A DNA stretch of 64,000 nt from Siphonodentalium dalli (GCA_032622095.1 CP136063.1:217883982-217947981); one strand, 5' to 3'; numbered from the stretch's first letter, positions 1 through 12,098 are shown. Numbers and translations: made by a program. Notes: generated from the sequence alone by a model not told the origin.

Positions 1-1934
1 TCTTGTAACCGATTTCCTCACAACTAGTGCTTTTATAGTCTTAAGGTGTCGTTAAATTTTTCCAGAACGGCGATGTTCAGGTGAAGGATTGTGATTTGGG
101 AAGGGTTACAATTAGTGATATAACAATTTGTATATAACAAACATGGATACACATCATCACATAATTACCTATACATCCACTAGAACCCCCACTAGATTTA
201 CACCGCTTGATTCAAGAACAGTATAACACTAATCATATCAGCTAAAACATGGAACATAGAGCTGAATAACAGACGCTCGGCCCTCCGATGACATCACGTC
301 CAACATCAAGCACCGATTATCAAACAAGGAAGCAAGCACCACCTCCAAATATGGTTGTGGGGCATTACCATAACAGAGCAGCCAATCCTGCGGTGTATTA
401 CCAAAGTACCTCATTTAACATGAACCCAAGTAGCATATAAGGCGCCATGATTCAGCTCATTTTGAGTGTATATATCTCCACAGAGCATCACCTCTGTATA
501 TAACTCAGGTCACTGGTCCGCTACATTTGTATATACATCACTTGTGTATTATCAGATGATTAAGGGGGAGACGCACGTTTGCCCAATTTTTTTCCAATTT
601 TGGGTGGGTCAGGTAATTTGGCAATATCTAGATAAATCCACAACCGTATGCAATGGAACTTCACAGGGATGTAGAACACATATTGGGGAATGCATACCAT
701 TTATTAAAAGTTTTGAAATATGAACATCATAAGAGTGATGAAGAGAGATTTGTAACATTTTATAATAAGTTCACTTTAGGTACCGAGAACTTTTATCTAC
801 TTCCACTTTCATCGTTAAACTGTGGTGACAGATGTAGCATCATATCTGTTTTCCACGAGAGGAGCCGTCTTTCTGCAGAAGAAGGAACACCATTCTTATA
901 AATGAAGTCAAATTATGAGTACCCTATTCTGAAAAATGGTAATAATTAACCAGACATTTGCAATTGGGACTATTTTGAATTGTATGGAGGACAGGATGGA
1001 CAAATAACAAATCAATTGAACTTGTAAAAAAAAAGCCTGTTTATTTGGATATTAAATGGAAACAATCATAATACAATAATACAATGATATATGTATCAAT
1101 GTATTATTATTAATTAATAATTGATTTAATAATTAATTAGTAGTTATTATTTAATTTTCAATTAAAAAAAAATTTCTGAACTCTCAAAAGATAGTACTCT
1201 CATTCAGCTTTTCAATGCATAATATCTCTCAATATATGACAGATTGTCATTGATATCATACTTAACTGAACTGACCAAATAAATACACATGAATAAATCA
1301 TAAATTTTGCTTCTGACATTCTGTGGTTTTATCCCAGGACTGAGGTATCCCAATGATGCAAAGTATTCCCACTATATCAAAGTAATCAACCTCACTATGC
1401 CATTGAACATTGGTGATAAGTCTGTTGAAATACAGTTTATATTGACCTCAAATGTGTCACTTTCTGTAAGGTAATGTATTTGTCATATGATGGACCATGG
1501 GTAATGGGTTATACCAAAAATCGCACATACCTGTTGTGTAGTATTGACGCTAAATTAAATTACATACCTGCTCATCTGCTCATTGTAGCACCACTGTTAT
1601 CAGCAGGGCAACCTCACACTTAGTCGGCATTGTCAATAACTACAGATGGCAAGGATTCCATTTCTTTGATTCCAGGTTATTTCAATCACCTATAAGGGAC
1701 AGACAAATTTTAATATAAATTTTCTTAACTTTCAATTTCGCACCACCAATGTATAACAGCATTAGCTTTCTGTGGGGTTGCCACCGTCACCACGTTTACA
1801 CAAATAAAATAACAAATGCTCTCTCAGGGTAAATTCGCATTAGACACCAGATATTACACAAATTAAATAACACAAACTATTTTCATGTAAAACGTATGTA
1901 GATGAAGCGTTGAGTGGTCAATCTCAATGCCTTG
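1..1934. other. AT-rich intergenic DNA, no gene recognised
   Basis: I see no convincing coding region, RNA gene or repeat array here. Two short overlapping open frames between 466 and 901 have no recognisable domain. The stretch 1060-1170 is almost pure A/T with runs of TAATTAAT. A frame over 653-901 has a protein-like composition and could be an old exon or mobile-element remnant, but nothing supports expression. Confidence 0.5.
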
Positions 1935-2421
1935 TTAAAGGTACTCAATCCGTAAAGAGGGTCCCCATCTCAACAGATTCCAACAACAACAATCCGATCA
2001 GAGGGTCCTATATTACTATTTCTTTGGCTTTGGGGGTAAAAAATATTTGATTCGAGTCGAGGAACCCATCCAACAAAGCTCAGAGTTATTAGATATTGAT
2101 TTTTGAAGTTTGTTAATTGCTCGAGATGAGTACTAATAACTGCCGTCAATTTGGTAACCTGCTCGAGATTTTACGCCAAAACTCTATTCAAACAGACAAG
2201 GATGGATAACTCTATAATCAAGTGGTAATAATAACGAAATTTTGACTGTCTTCTGGGCCAGAAAGAATTCCCGATAATGAAAAATAATAGATTTCTAAAA
2301 TCGATATCTAACAAATCTCAGCTTTGATGGGTGACTTCCTCGACTCGAATCAAATATTTTTGACCCCCGAAGCCATTGAAATAGTAATTGAGAGGACTTT
2401 TATCGGATTGAGTACCTTTAA
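1935..2421. mobile_element. Foldback MITE with TTAA target duplication
   Basis: The left end TTAAAGGTACTCAATCC (1935-1951) is the exact reverse complement of the right end at 2405-2421. TTAA flanks both sides, so the element proper starts AGGTACTC. Imperfect inverted arms of roughly 140 bp follow (about 1935-2110 and 2287-2421) and share the segment around ATTTGATTCGAGTCGAGGAA. The spacer carries no long frame. A TTAA target duplication is the hallmark of piggyBac- and Kolobok-type transposases, so this is probably a non-autonomous derivative of one of them; the family assignment is inference. Confidence 0.8.
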
Positions 2422-2928
2422 ATGCTTTATGGGGGGACTACAAATTAGATTTAACGATCACCTCAAATGGGTTCCAGCAACTGTTGGGAGGTTTCATTTA
2501 ATTACTTGATAGTTTCATGTTGATCTGAATCGCCCTATACTGGTACTAATTGAAATATTTGGAAAAAAACTAACATATAACTATGGTTTTGTTTTCATAC
2601 AAGCTCAACTCAATTTCATTATTTAAAATTCATATAAAATGTCAGAGATCCTGAACGTGTCTTTGCTATTGGATGGCAGCGACAGGATAAAATAAAACAA
2701 AAGATATTTTTATAATACGCATGTATTTTTATAATACACATGTATTTTAGATTGAACTTAAAGGAATACGGTCATGAAAAAACAATATTATTTTCTTTCA
2801 ATATACCGATAACATATATATAAAATGTCCATTGGGCGCATATAATCTAATATTCGGCCGCCAATCGTTATTTTATAACGATTAAAAAAAATTCCGAAGT
2901 TAGCCGAAGATTTTGTTGTAGACGAAGT

Positions 2929-2998
2929 CACGTGATCATCAGACCGATCACGTGATTGTCACATGTAAACAGAAGCATAGCACGTGATCGATCACGTG
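2929..2998. promoter_or_regulatory. Cluster of four CACGTG E-boxes
   Basis: CACGTG occurs at 2929-2934, 2949-2954, 2981-2986 and 2993-2998, three of them in the context ATCACGTG or CACGTGAT. CACGTG is the palindromic site of bHLH-zip factors (USF, MYC/MAX and MITF/TFE families). The surrounding 2840-3080 is richer in CpG than its neighbours. It lies about 100 bp upstream of a small open frame at 3097. A promoter or enhancer role is inference. Confidence 0.35.
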
Positions 2999-3096
2999 GT
3001 AACTCATTGACAACGCATAGATAGGCGACGGCGGTATTTTAAGTTTGCATGTAGTCGATCGCGGCCTTTGAAGATTGTCGCGTTATCACACTGCGA

Positions 3097-3396
3097 ATGC
3101 AAAACTTCGCCGAAAACATCGCCTTTCTCGTAATTAAATGTCTTTATCGTGTTATTATTACTATTATTATATGTATCGCGATGTGTTGTTACTATAAAGC
3201 CATGCCCGTATATTATTCAGTTTTGCGCGCATTTATCTATATAAACGCGTGCTCGTGTTTATATATATTTTTTCGTTACCGGAAAAGTCCAAGTTATATT
3301 ATATATGCATATCAAGATTGCATATATACGCGAAGACTTGCACAGTTATTAGGCAATTATCATCTCGTAAACATTCCAATTTCCAGATGCCATTAG
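3097..3396 (+). CDS. Hypothetical small hydrophobic ORF, doubtful
   Basis: This is a 99-residue open frame that I do not recognise. Residues 1-60 are strongly hydrophobic, with an isoleucine- and cysteine-rich stretch at about 18-30 and a second at about 40-58, so it could encode a membrane-associated peptide. The CACGTG cluster lies about 100-170 bp upstream, and an AATAAA hexamer (part of AATAAAGAGCGTTT) lies about 10 bp after the stop. That layout looks like a compact transcript. However, the AATAAAGAGC motif recurs nearby in both orientations as a repeat, and AT-rich DNA easily gives Ile/Tyr/Phe-rich frames. I treat it as a candidate only. Confidence 0.15.
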   Translation: MQNFAENIAFLVIKCLYRVIITIIICIAMCCYYKAMPVYYSVLRAFIYINACSCLYIFFRYRKSPSYIIYAYQDCIYTRRLAQLLGNYHLVNIPISRCH

Positions 3397-3399
3397 TCG

Positions 3400-4245
3400 T
3401 GTGTCAATAAAGAGCGTTTCGTTTTAATTTATCGTAACGCGGTAAAACAACACAAAATTGGTTTATTGCTGTCGGATTTAATCAATTATAATCAAGTCAT
3501 TCATTACCAATATGATATGATAAGTTCATTTTTCCTTGGTTATGAATCATGTATATATTTGGGCAATATGGCGTTTATATATATTTCGGAATATTGCTTC
3601 CCCCACCCCAAAACAATCTAGCCGACTGTCACTGATGGAAATTCACTGCATCTATGCATGGTTATTGGCCTATAAAATTTGCACTCTAGCGATGCGGTCT
3701 ATTGAATATCCAGGTCATAAATCGACCTCTATGTGTCAATTACGCATAACAATAGGGTTATAAAATATATAAATGTTCGCCGTGGTTCGTTTAAACATCC
3801 AATCATATATAACACTTTTTGAAGGAGGGATAATAATCCGGTTTAATATGGAATCACATATTCAAGTGCTCTTTATTCGCAATATATCGTAATAGTGAAC
3901 GCTCTTTATTGCGTCAAGGTAAAGGGACTCGACTTAGAACAGTTGTTCTAGTGATTGTTTACTGATTACAACAATACAGGTCAATACATGTACATGAATT
4001 TCCGATATGTATCCTTCCATCATTGTCATAGCAATTTCCGCTTTATTAAACTCTTTTTATTCGTACCATATTAGGAAAACTCTTAACATGGAACGCTCTT
4101 TATTGAGCCATGGTGAAGGAAATGGGGACTCGACTTAGAATAGTTGTCATCGTGAATTATTCATCAACATACTCCCCACTTTAACTGCAATTGTATGTTT
4201 TCGTAACCATGACTGACTCGTCAAATTAAACGCTCTTTATTTGGT
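3400..4245. repeat. Recurrent AATAAAGAGCGTT motif, both orientations
   Basis: The motif AATAAAGAGCGTT, or its complement AACGCTCTTTATT, appears at about 3403 (plus sense) and at about 3868, 3900, 4092 and 4229 (complement), mostly within otherwise unrelated sequence. The same motif occurs twice in the 42670-42730 region. This suggests a dispersed element whose boundaries I cannot fix by eye. Confidence 0.45.
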
Positions 4246-4249
4246 ATAT

Positions 4250-7200
4250 GTAATCTGTTTCTGATTTTGCGCAACGGGTTTCCCCACAGAAATCCTGCCA
4301 AATGTCACGTAAACGAACATCGTTTGGAAATGAATACAGCATATGCCTAACTGAGAGTCACTAGAATGAATGAATGATTGTAAATACGGGACACTCGGGG
4401 CATATATACGGAAAATTAAAACAACATCGCGAACACGCACCCGAATAAAGTTCACATGCCGGCTCGTGTTTTTATAAGCTTTATACGAAAGTGTGATCTA
4501 CCCCGCTCAATCGTCCCTCTATATTTTTTGTCAAAACAATACCGTAACTTTCCAAACAGCACTTAAGACAAATCACAAGTGAAGATAACTCACCGCGCGA
4601 TGACAATTCACCATGTGTACACAATGCTATTGATATACCCCGCATTAATTCCATTACACTCACGCGCTGATGTCGATTCCGGATTTTCCATCGCCATATA
4701 GGTAGACATAATTAACTCCGACTCCGATTCCCTGTTTTAAATTAGTTTACCTCGCTTGACGTCATGCGAGGTTTTGCGACGGAGATAGCCGACAACCGGT
4801 GGTGGTATTATTTATTTATTTCTCGGCTTATTTATTACGCGATTTGTATGTGACTTGGATCATTGTGATCACAATAGGGGTGGCTTTCCGATAGAGTTTT
4901 GTTGTTTCATGAGGATAGTAATCCTTTAACAAAGACCCCAGTTCACATGACAACTCATGTGGTTCATTAACTCTGGTGCGAGCATAACGGAGATATACTA
5001 CAGGTACAGAGGGGGGACACAATCGCAACTGTTATATAATGCTATTAACTGTGATGGGATGTTCCAAATATTTGTTTCCAGCTAATTGTGGTAGCTGCCT
5101 TAATGAATTGAAATTATCTATCTCAACTTACCTGTAAATATTGACAGTTACAGGTAATCAGGAATTAACCTCTCATTACCCTTCTCCTACCAGGTACAGA
5201 ACAACCCCAACCTCTCATTGCACTTCTCCTACCGGATACAGGACAACCCCATGACAATCCAATGTGTTAGTGTTCAGTCAACTGTAATAAAGACAAAACA
5301 TTTTGCAGGTTAACAAATCCAAGAGAAATATTTTATGAAAAATAAGATAACACTGAGTGAGTTAAAATATTGCTTGAGGGTTAATTAATTAGTACCATGT
5401 AACCAGTACACCCAGCTAGAGGATCTCTGTTGAGGGTGGGGTGTCCACTGTCTGAATTTCCAAAAGCAGCACCCCTTGACCCAGACCAAGTTAACTCCCT
5501 CCCAGTCCCAAATTTGCAAAATATAATTTGCACCCCTCTAAGTTGGGTTATAATTTTCTAATTTGTTATCTCAACGTTTCAAATTCCCCACTAATTACTG
5601 GTTGCAAAATTAAAACTATAAGAACAATTTCGACATATTATTGTTGTGATTTTTCCAACTATTAATATTTCGTGAGACTGAACACATTTATTTCCAACTG
5701 TTTGGATCAAATGTTTTGTGTGGGGGGGGGGGGGGGGTGTACATAATACTCCAGCATTATATATACCAGTCAATGAATGGTAGCTCTTTCACTACCTGTT
5801 CCCATTATGAGGTCCTTGAAAATGCAGCCACATTGAAGTGTAATAATATTAATATAGTAAATGCACAGGCATTAGATGAAATTTGATCCATGCAGCATGA
5901 ATCATTTGTGTGATGTTAGATCATGCCATGAATCTCTAATCTGGCTATGCCCATACGTAGCCATTCATGGCATGATCTAGTAAGTCACAATTATGGTATT
6001 TATTGTTGGATTATTTTCCTTGTTTTTATTTGAAGATCCATGAAACCGTAATACATATACATATTCAACTAGTATAGTTGAATTACTATCAGGTCATTCG
6101 GGTGCTTGGTAAAAGTGTCAACATGATTATTAATTTGGAGAAAATTCCCAATGATCACTTGTATTATTTGGCATTGAGGCAGAGTAAAATTGCCATGTGA
6201 TATGACACTATTAAATTAATATTATAATTATTAATTTCACTTTCAGCCTAAACCCCACCATCACTAAAGTAACGGCACGATTATTATATTAGGCACTTGA
6301 TAGTATTATAAAATCAACTATTATAATTGGTTACAACCAAAATAGGACAAAATATCTGGACGTTGGGCCTCCAAATTGTAAAAAAAATTGTGGTATATTC
6401 ACTCTGGTCAGCAATACAAAATAGCATGTGACCAGAACTTGGCAACATGATTAATTTTTTTAATTAGAAATAGCACAAGAAAAAATACATTGCGACCATG
6501 ATTATTATGATAAAAATAACATATATATGACTAGCGTTTCAAACGTTGTGTGTTGTACGTTTTTTGTTAAAACATATAAGAATGTTTGAAATTCACGTCG
6601 GTCAGCCATTTTGTAAACAAATTTTACAAGTCATCAACAATTTATCAAACTTACACCGAAGTACAAAATCATTCATGCGATCGTTGGTACCACCAGTGCT
6701 GACACGTTCCCAATTACTCTTCCTTAAATATGGGTCGTTATTGAGAGCGATCGGACATTATGCAATGCGTAATTTCACAAATTTGAAGAGAAAATCAAGT
6801 TTCGGTTTTCACTTCCGCAAATTACCGGAATTGGTTTCATAACTCACTTGAGTATGCCGCAATATATAGTTCCCCGTATTTTACACAGAAAACGTATATT
6901 TTCGTATTATGTTGGAAAACTAATGTAACTAAACATAAATATTACTAACTATGTGCAATTTTTATACTTTTAAGAGATGAATTATATCGTTTTAATATTG
7001 TCGCAATTATATCAAGCTTATTTTCGATAGATGGGCGAAAATAAAATTTATACTTTAAATTTCCATCAAATGTTTTCTTCTTTTTTTTTCAATAAAAGTA
7101 GCTAGATTGGAAGTCAGTGATGTCAATATGACTTCTCCTGATAGTTATACAGATACCCCATTGGAGATCGGGTACGCATATTGTGATATTTGCCTTTTTC

Positions 7201-7557
7201 AGCTGTTTTTTGTCAGCAAACGAACAGAATAAATTTTGACTTACGTTTTCAATGGCGGCCATTGATAGTGCAGATTGTCGTCATCTTGGAATCCGTCTCT
7301 GATGGCAAAGCAGCTCATTTTACGAAAAAAACATGGCTCCTCTCACGTAAACCAGATACCATAGCACACCATGGTCAATTCTTTGGTCAAATATTTTTAG
7401 TTATTTAAAAGTTCTCGGTACCTAAAGACAAGCTATTTTTCCCAAATATTTCCCACATTTGTCAAACCAAAGTGCTTTTTAAAGGAAACCACATGTCCAG
7501 CATACTATAATAATTCACCAACACATTCTATGTATAAAGCTGAGCTATATGAAATCT
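4250..7557. other. Intergenic DNA, small local structures only
   Basis: No gene is recognisable. Minor features are two ~45-bp tandem units built on CTCTCATT..CTTCTCCTACC (5170-5260), a G homopolymer of about 17 bases at 5722-5738, and a nested hairpin at 5918-5978. Short frames such as 6546-6842 show no domain or conserved pattern. Confidence 0.5.
5918..5978. repeat. Nested hairpin, 16-bp perfect stem
   Basis: AGATCATGCCATGAAT (5918-5933) is the exact reverse complement of 5963-5978. The loop contains a second stem, GGCTATG facing CGTAGCC with one mismatch. It may be the remnant of a small palindromic transposon; no function is evident. Confidence 0.6.
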
Positions 7558-7565
7558 GGTTACTA

Positions 7566-8128
7566 CAGGGGGGGGGGGGGTGAACAAATTTCTTCCGGCA
7601 CGTATGCCGGGGTGGGTGGGTGGTCAAAGCCACCAACAAGCAATTTTTTCCGCAACTAAAAAAAAAAATTCCTGCTTGTTTTTTTAGTGTTTTGGCGATG
7701 AGTTGGGCTTCAAAACCACTTTGAATCAGTTTGAATTAGAGAAATAATGTAATTCTAACTGGTAAACTGACTGCAGGCAGTTATCGTGTTGTATTTTGTT
7801 GCAAATTTTGAAATCCAAGATGGCCGCTGGCAGCCATGTTTTTTTGGCCGAATGACCTCAAAATGACTCATTCCTATTTACATGTGCATGTTAACATCCA
7901 TGATAAATAGTATGCACAGAAATTCATATACAGCTGTTTACAGTGAATTTCCCCCCGCAAATCTCTGTTTTAGTGTTAAAAGGGGGGGTGGGTGTCAAAA
8001 AATGGTCAGAAAATACTGCCGAAAACGGAAAAAAATTTGGCGGTGGGGGGTGGGTGGGTAAAAAAAATGATCGAAAGGGAAAAAATTCCATACGTGCCTG
8101 GATTTTTTTCCGACCCCCCCCCCCCCCT
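7566..8128. mobile_element. hAT-like non-autonomous element with poly-G/C termini
   Basis: The left end is CAG followed by about a dozen G, and the right end is a run of about 14 C followed by TG. Both subterminal regions contain GGCACGTATG in inverted orientation. The octamer GGTTACTA occurs immediately before the left end (7558-7565) and again at 8129-8136, as an 8-bp target duplication if the last G is shared. CAGGG-type ends with an 8-bp duplication are typical of hAT transposons. The interior has no long frame. It includes at 7815-7860 one reverse-oriented copy of the ATGGCCGCCAGCAGCCAT repeat that is tandem at 45.7-47.1 kb. Confidence 0.65.
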
Positions 8129-8129
8129 G

Positions 8130-8893
8130 GTTACTATGCATTTTTCTTTTTTCCATTGTTGTTTTTGGCTCATACAACAGTGATGTTTTCAGTTATTTCA
8201 GCCATATTTTGGGCAAACGTGCATCTGGCCCTTAAAGACTCATGCCTATCTGTGTGTTTGCTTTACATAACATCATACATGGCATACGATATGGATTCAA
8301 AGTTGTCAAAGTGGCACTGTTGGAGTCAGGGTCCAAGGAGGAGCACCAAATACATTTTGTTCTCAATAAATTGTTTGTCGGAATATTCGTATCTGTTGCT
8401 AATCAACTTAATTCCGGATTCGCATCCGACGTTATACTTAATCAATCAATAATTTATTCATTACGTCCATATTTTGGAACTGGAGGTATTCGAAATAGAA
8501 TTACATGCATTTCCATAATTGGTGTAATTAACAAAAAACAATAAGTGTGCAGAGCTATATCGCGTATGTATATATGAAGTCGGTGGTGAGGTGGTCCTCT
8601 ATAATATGCGTAATATTGTATACAAATTTTATTTAATGTCAGCGTTTTCTAGCTGTCCAGGGTTCCGAGTTACCAATTAAATTTCTCGTGCAAAATATTC
8701 GGATTGCTGGAAACTATTGATTGGCGGCGTTTGTATTGCTGATGTGGCAGTGATGGTGCATTAACGTCACGATTTGTTCGGATTTGAATACATTTTGGGT
8801 AAAATTTCGTCCAATCTTAAGATTCTCGCAACACTTTGCTATATACCTCAAGGGAACACAATCCGATTCGATAGTCCCCGTATTATCAGATTC
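8130..8893. other. Intergenic, nothing recognised
   Basis: Short overlapping frames (8242-8544 and others) have no recognisable domain. I see no repeats here beyond isolated homopolymers. Confidence 0.45.
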
Positions 8894-8894
8894 C

Positions 8895-8934
<40 letters not shown>

Positions 8935-8936
8935 CC

Positions 8937-8979
<43 letters not shown>
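8894..8979. repeat. (CAA)n microsatellite
   Basis: About 28 CAA triplets with one CAC interruption near 8935. Two plus-strand frames across it would encode poly-Gln or poly-Asn and the complement poly-Leu. Flanking residues show no recognisable protein, so I treat it as a simple repeat. Confidence 0.9.
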
Positions 8980-9327
8980 TTTCTTCAAAAGACGGTTTAG
9001 TTATCAGAAATCAGAATCGATTAATTACCATAAAAATAATGGTATAACCACTGTCAACTCTAGTATAAAATATATCAACGCAATTTGGTATCGATAGTAT
9101 GTCGGTCGGCTTGTCGAATATTTGCTAGGCCAGCAAATATTCCAGGTGGTGAAAAATAACAGATTTTACAAATCGATGTTTTTTTTAACGATGCATCAGG
9201 TTTTTCATATGCGCTTATCAATGCTCAAAGTCGCTAAATTATGCGGCATTTTCACTTTTAATAGTGCAATACATAGAACAATACTCAGAAATAAACAACT
9301 GGTTGACCCAAATTTCTAAAAATCTAC

Positions 9328-9383
9328 AATGAAATATCAAAAGCTATAGTGAAATAACAAAAGCTACAGTGAAATAACCAAAT
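9328..9383. repeat. Short 20-bp tandem repeat
   Basis: Three imperfect units of about 20 bp built on AGTGAAATAACAAAAGCTAC lie directly before the 57-bp minisatellite. Confidence 0.65.
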
Positions 9384-10066
9384 CGTAATTCAATGTGACT
9401 TCTAAGAGATACATACAGGACTATCTACGTTTCGGTAAATCGTAATTCAATGTGACTTCTAAGAGATACATATAGGACTATCTACGTTTCGGTAAATCGT
9501 AATTCAATGTGACTTCTAAGAGATACATATAGGACTATCTACGTTTCGGTAAATCGTAATTCAATGTGACTTCTAAGAGATACACATAGGACTATCTACG
9601 TTTCGGTAAATCGTAATTCAATGTGACTTCTAAGAGATACATATAGGACTATCTACGTTTCGGTAAATCGTAATTCAATGTGACTTCTAAGAGATACATA
9701 TAGGACTATCTACGTTTCGGTAAATCGTAATTCAATGTGACTTCTAAGAGATACATATAGGACTATCTACGTTTCGGTAAATCGTAATTCACTGTGACTT
9801 CTAAGAGATACATATAGGACTGTCTACGTTTCGGTAAATCGTAATTCACTGTGACTTCTAAGAGATACATATAGGACTATCTACGTTTCGGTAAATCGTA
9901 ATTCAATGTGACTTCTAAGAGATACATACAGGACTATCTACGTTTCGGTAAATCGTAATTCACTGTGACTTCTAAGAGATACATATAGGACTATCTACGT
10001 TTCGGTAAATCGTAATTCACTGTGACTTCTAAGAGATACATATAGGACTATCTACGTTTCGGTAAT
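9384..10066. repeat. 57-bp minisatellite, 12 copies
   Basis: Units start with CGTAATTCA at 9384, 9441, 9498 and so on to 10011, a constant 57-bp step with no length variation. The copies are nearly identical. The main variants are TTCAATG versus TTCACTG (the latter in units 8, 9, 11 and 12) and ATACAGG versus ATATAGG (units 1 and 10). Each unit ends CTACGTTTCGGTAAAT. Such homogeneity indicates recent expansion or ongoing conversion. Confidence 0.95.
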
Positions 10067-10095
10067 TTTCTGCTATGTTATAAGCAAGCATATAT

Positions 10096-10607
10096 TAACA
10101 GTTAGGATCAGTTCCGTGAATATGTGACCCGCCATATCAAATCCAGTCGTAAGTCGGGATATTTTCACCCTGTGCCAATGCATTCTCTTATATATGCGAG
10201 TCGACCATAGGTCGCCTCGCATATATAAGAGAATGCATTTGCCTAACAATTTTTTATCATTTTTTTTAAATAAATGTTTCTTACAATTTTTAGGACATAC
10301 AATAAAAAAAACATCCATTACCCTGCAGGGAGCGCCACACATACATAGAAGCATATAGAAGAATGTCGTCTGCTCATGTTTGTCTGGGGCTCTGTATGGG
10401 TGAAATTATAAAATTGTTAAAGAATACAAGAACAAATTATAAAAATTGTAAAAAATTGTTAGGCCAATGCATTCTCTTATATATGCGAGGTGACCTGTGG
10501 TCGACTCGCATATATAAGAGAATGCATTGGCACAGGGTAAAAAAAAATTCGACTTATGACTGGATTTGATATGGCGGGTCACATATAATAACAGTTAGGA
10601 TCAGTTC
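10096..10607. mobile_element. MITE with twin palindromes, inside a 19-bp direct repeat
   Basis: Inverted ends TATGTGACCCGCC (10121) and its complement (ending 10585) continue inward through CATATCAAATCCAGTC and on to the GCCAATGCATTCTCTTATA palindromes at 10173-10243 and 10463-10532. The exact direct repeat TAACAGTTAGGATCAGTTC lies at 10096-10114 and 10589-10607, outside the inverted ends. The spacer is A/T-rich and has no coding frame. The family is unknown to me. Confidence 0.7.
10173..10243. repeat. ~70-bp near-perfect palindrome (family member)
   Basis: GCCAATGCATTCTCTTATA..GCGAG faces its complement across a short GTCGACC/GGTCGCC centre. Further members lie at 10463-10532, 11412-11463 (left arm degraded), 11543-11612 and 14671-14741, and a half-copy at 12150-12172. 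The arms would form a stable cruciform or RNA hairpin. Confidence 0.85.
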
Positions 10608-10780
10608 TGTCTATGGTGCAAGGATTTTGGTCTTGGGTTTATGACTTCAATCCTGTACTTTTTAATCACACATCACTAGCACGCGGCCACTTTTACCATA
10701 CTATACCATGCATTTTCTGGCTTTCCATTTTCTCAGATATTCACAATGCAAGCATTGACTTATTTCCCCATGCGTCTTAA

Positions 10781-11311
10781 AGGTCCACTTAATTTTCGAG
10801 TCACCGTTTATTTTTTTTATAGTGCCTTGATATACGGTTTTAATAACAATCTATGCCATAAAATATGATTAAAATACTATAATTAATCATCATTTGAAAC
10901 GTCTGTGTCTCAGAAGATGACCATATAGAAATAGAAAATAGCTGAAATCATAGAAAGATTCCCCCGTTATGGCTCCCAGAATGCAACATAATTCAAACTA
11001 AAAATGTATGTTCAATGGAAGGGGAATAACTCTATCTTTAAGATATAGAGTTATCCCCCATCCATTGGAAATAATACACGTTCCACTACTACCCAGACGA
11101 AACTTTAGCACACAGACACGCTACTACTTGACACTGGTGGGGTCAATGTCACATGAAACAATATTTTTCAAAACTCAAAGACATCCTCTAAAAATGCACA
11201 AATTCACAACTAACCTTCTCTCAATAAACATGCCACACCCATGGTACTCTATTCTAAGAAATGTACCCCTACTGATCATTCGAAACTGTGGAGTGTCACC
11301 TAAGTGGGCCT
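10781..11311. mobile_element. TTAA MITE, AGGCCCACTT family, copy 1
   Basis: The left end TTAA-AGGTCCACTTAATTTTCG starts at 10777. The right end AAGTGGGCCT-TTAA finishes at 11315. Inside are an inverted pair around ATAACTCTATCTT and the segments AAAATATGATTAAAATA and ACGTCTGTGTCTCA, which recur in copies at 54152-54569 and 55213-55501. The frame at 11008-11328 lies within the element and is probably not a gene. Confidence 0.8.
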
Positions 11312-11385
11312 TTAAGTTTTCTGAATAATATATAGCATGTGCTTTTTGACATTTATTTTTGGTTTTGTTTGCTGCTTTGATTTAA

Positions 11386-11760
11386 CCCTTTACCCAACAG
11401 AACGGCCCTGTGCCAATGCACAGGGCCTATGGTCGACTCGCATATATAAGAGAATGCATTGGCTTAACACATTAAAAATTATAAAATTGTTAAAGAATGT
11501 AAGAAAAAATGGTAAAAAGTGTTAAAAAAAGATTTTGTTTAGGCCAATGCATTCTCTTATATATGCGAGGCGACCTATGGTCGACTCGCATATATAAGAG
11601 CATGCATTGGCACAGGGCATAACTGTAACCATCACAATGTGGTCAATGAGCCGGTTCCAATGATATCCATATTTGTATGGTTTTATTGAGACAGACCCAA
11701 TATAATTTAGGCTGTTGCAGCTTTATTTGGCCGTTTTTGGCCGGTTTGTTGGGTAAAGGG
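11386..11760. mobile_element. piggyBac-like MITE (TTAA-CCC ends)
   Basis: TTAA (11382-11385) is followed by CCCTTTACCCAACA. The right end TGTTGGGTAAAGGG is its exact complement and is followed by TTAA (11761-11764). CCC ends plus a TTAA duplication is the piggyBac signature. The 375-bp element encloses two members of the GCCAATGCATTCTC palindrome family (11412-11463 and 11543-11612) separated by an AAATTATAAAATTGTTAAAG spacer that is also present at 10405-10460. Confidence 0.85.
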
Positions 11761-12098
11761 TTAAGTTGCACCTTCGATGTTCATCTATATTATTCAGTTT
11801 CTCTGCATTACGAATATAATTTTTTATTTTGTTTTATCCGTGTAATCTAAGTACTTGACATTGGCTCAGTATGAGTGTTCATTTCCTCGAACAAATTCTC
11901 ATTTCTTGATAAACATTCAACATTGCGTGTGATAATCTCGTTGTTTGCCGACTTAAGTCCTAACTACATATGAGACCTTTACTTCCTTCAGACATATTGT
12001 ATATAATCTTTATCTGGATCCTATTTTTAGACCGAAATATCCAATTCCAAGAAATTCAATTTGCACCCCGTTGGGTTGGAATTTTGGACATTTCTGAC

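Noticed and set aside
8774-9097. Poly-glutamine protein
   Set aside because: The frame is only a CAA microsatellite with unrecognisable flanks; poly-Asn and poly-Leu frames overlap it.
9384-10066. CRISPR-like array
   Set aside because: The whole 57-bp unit is repeated with no unique spacers, and the DNA is eukaryotic. The same holds for the other arrays.
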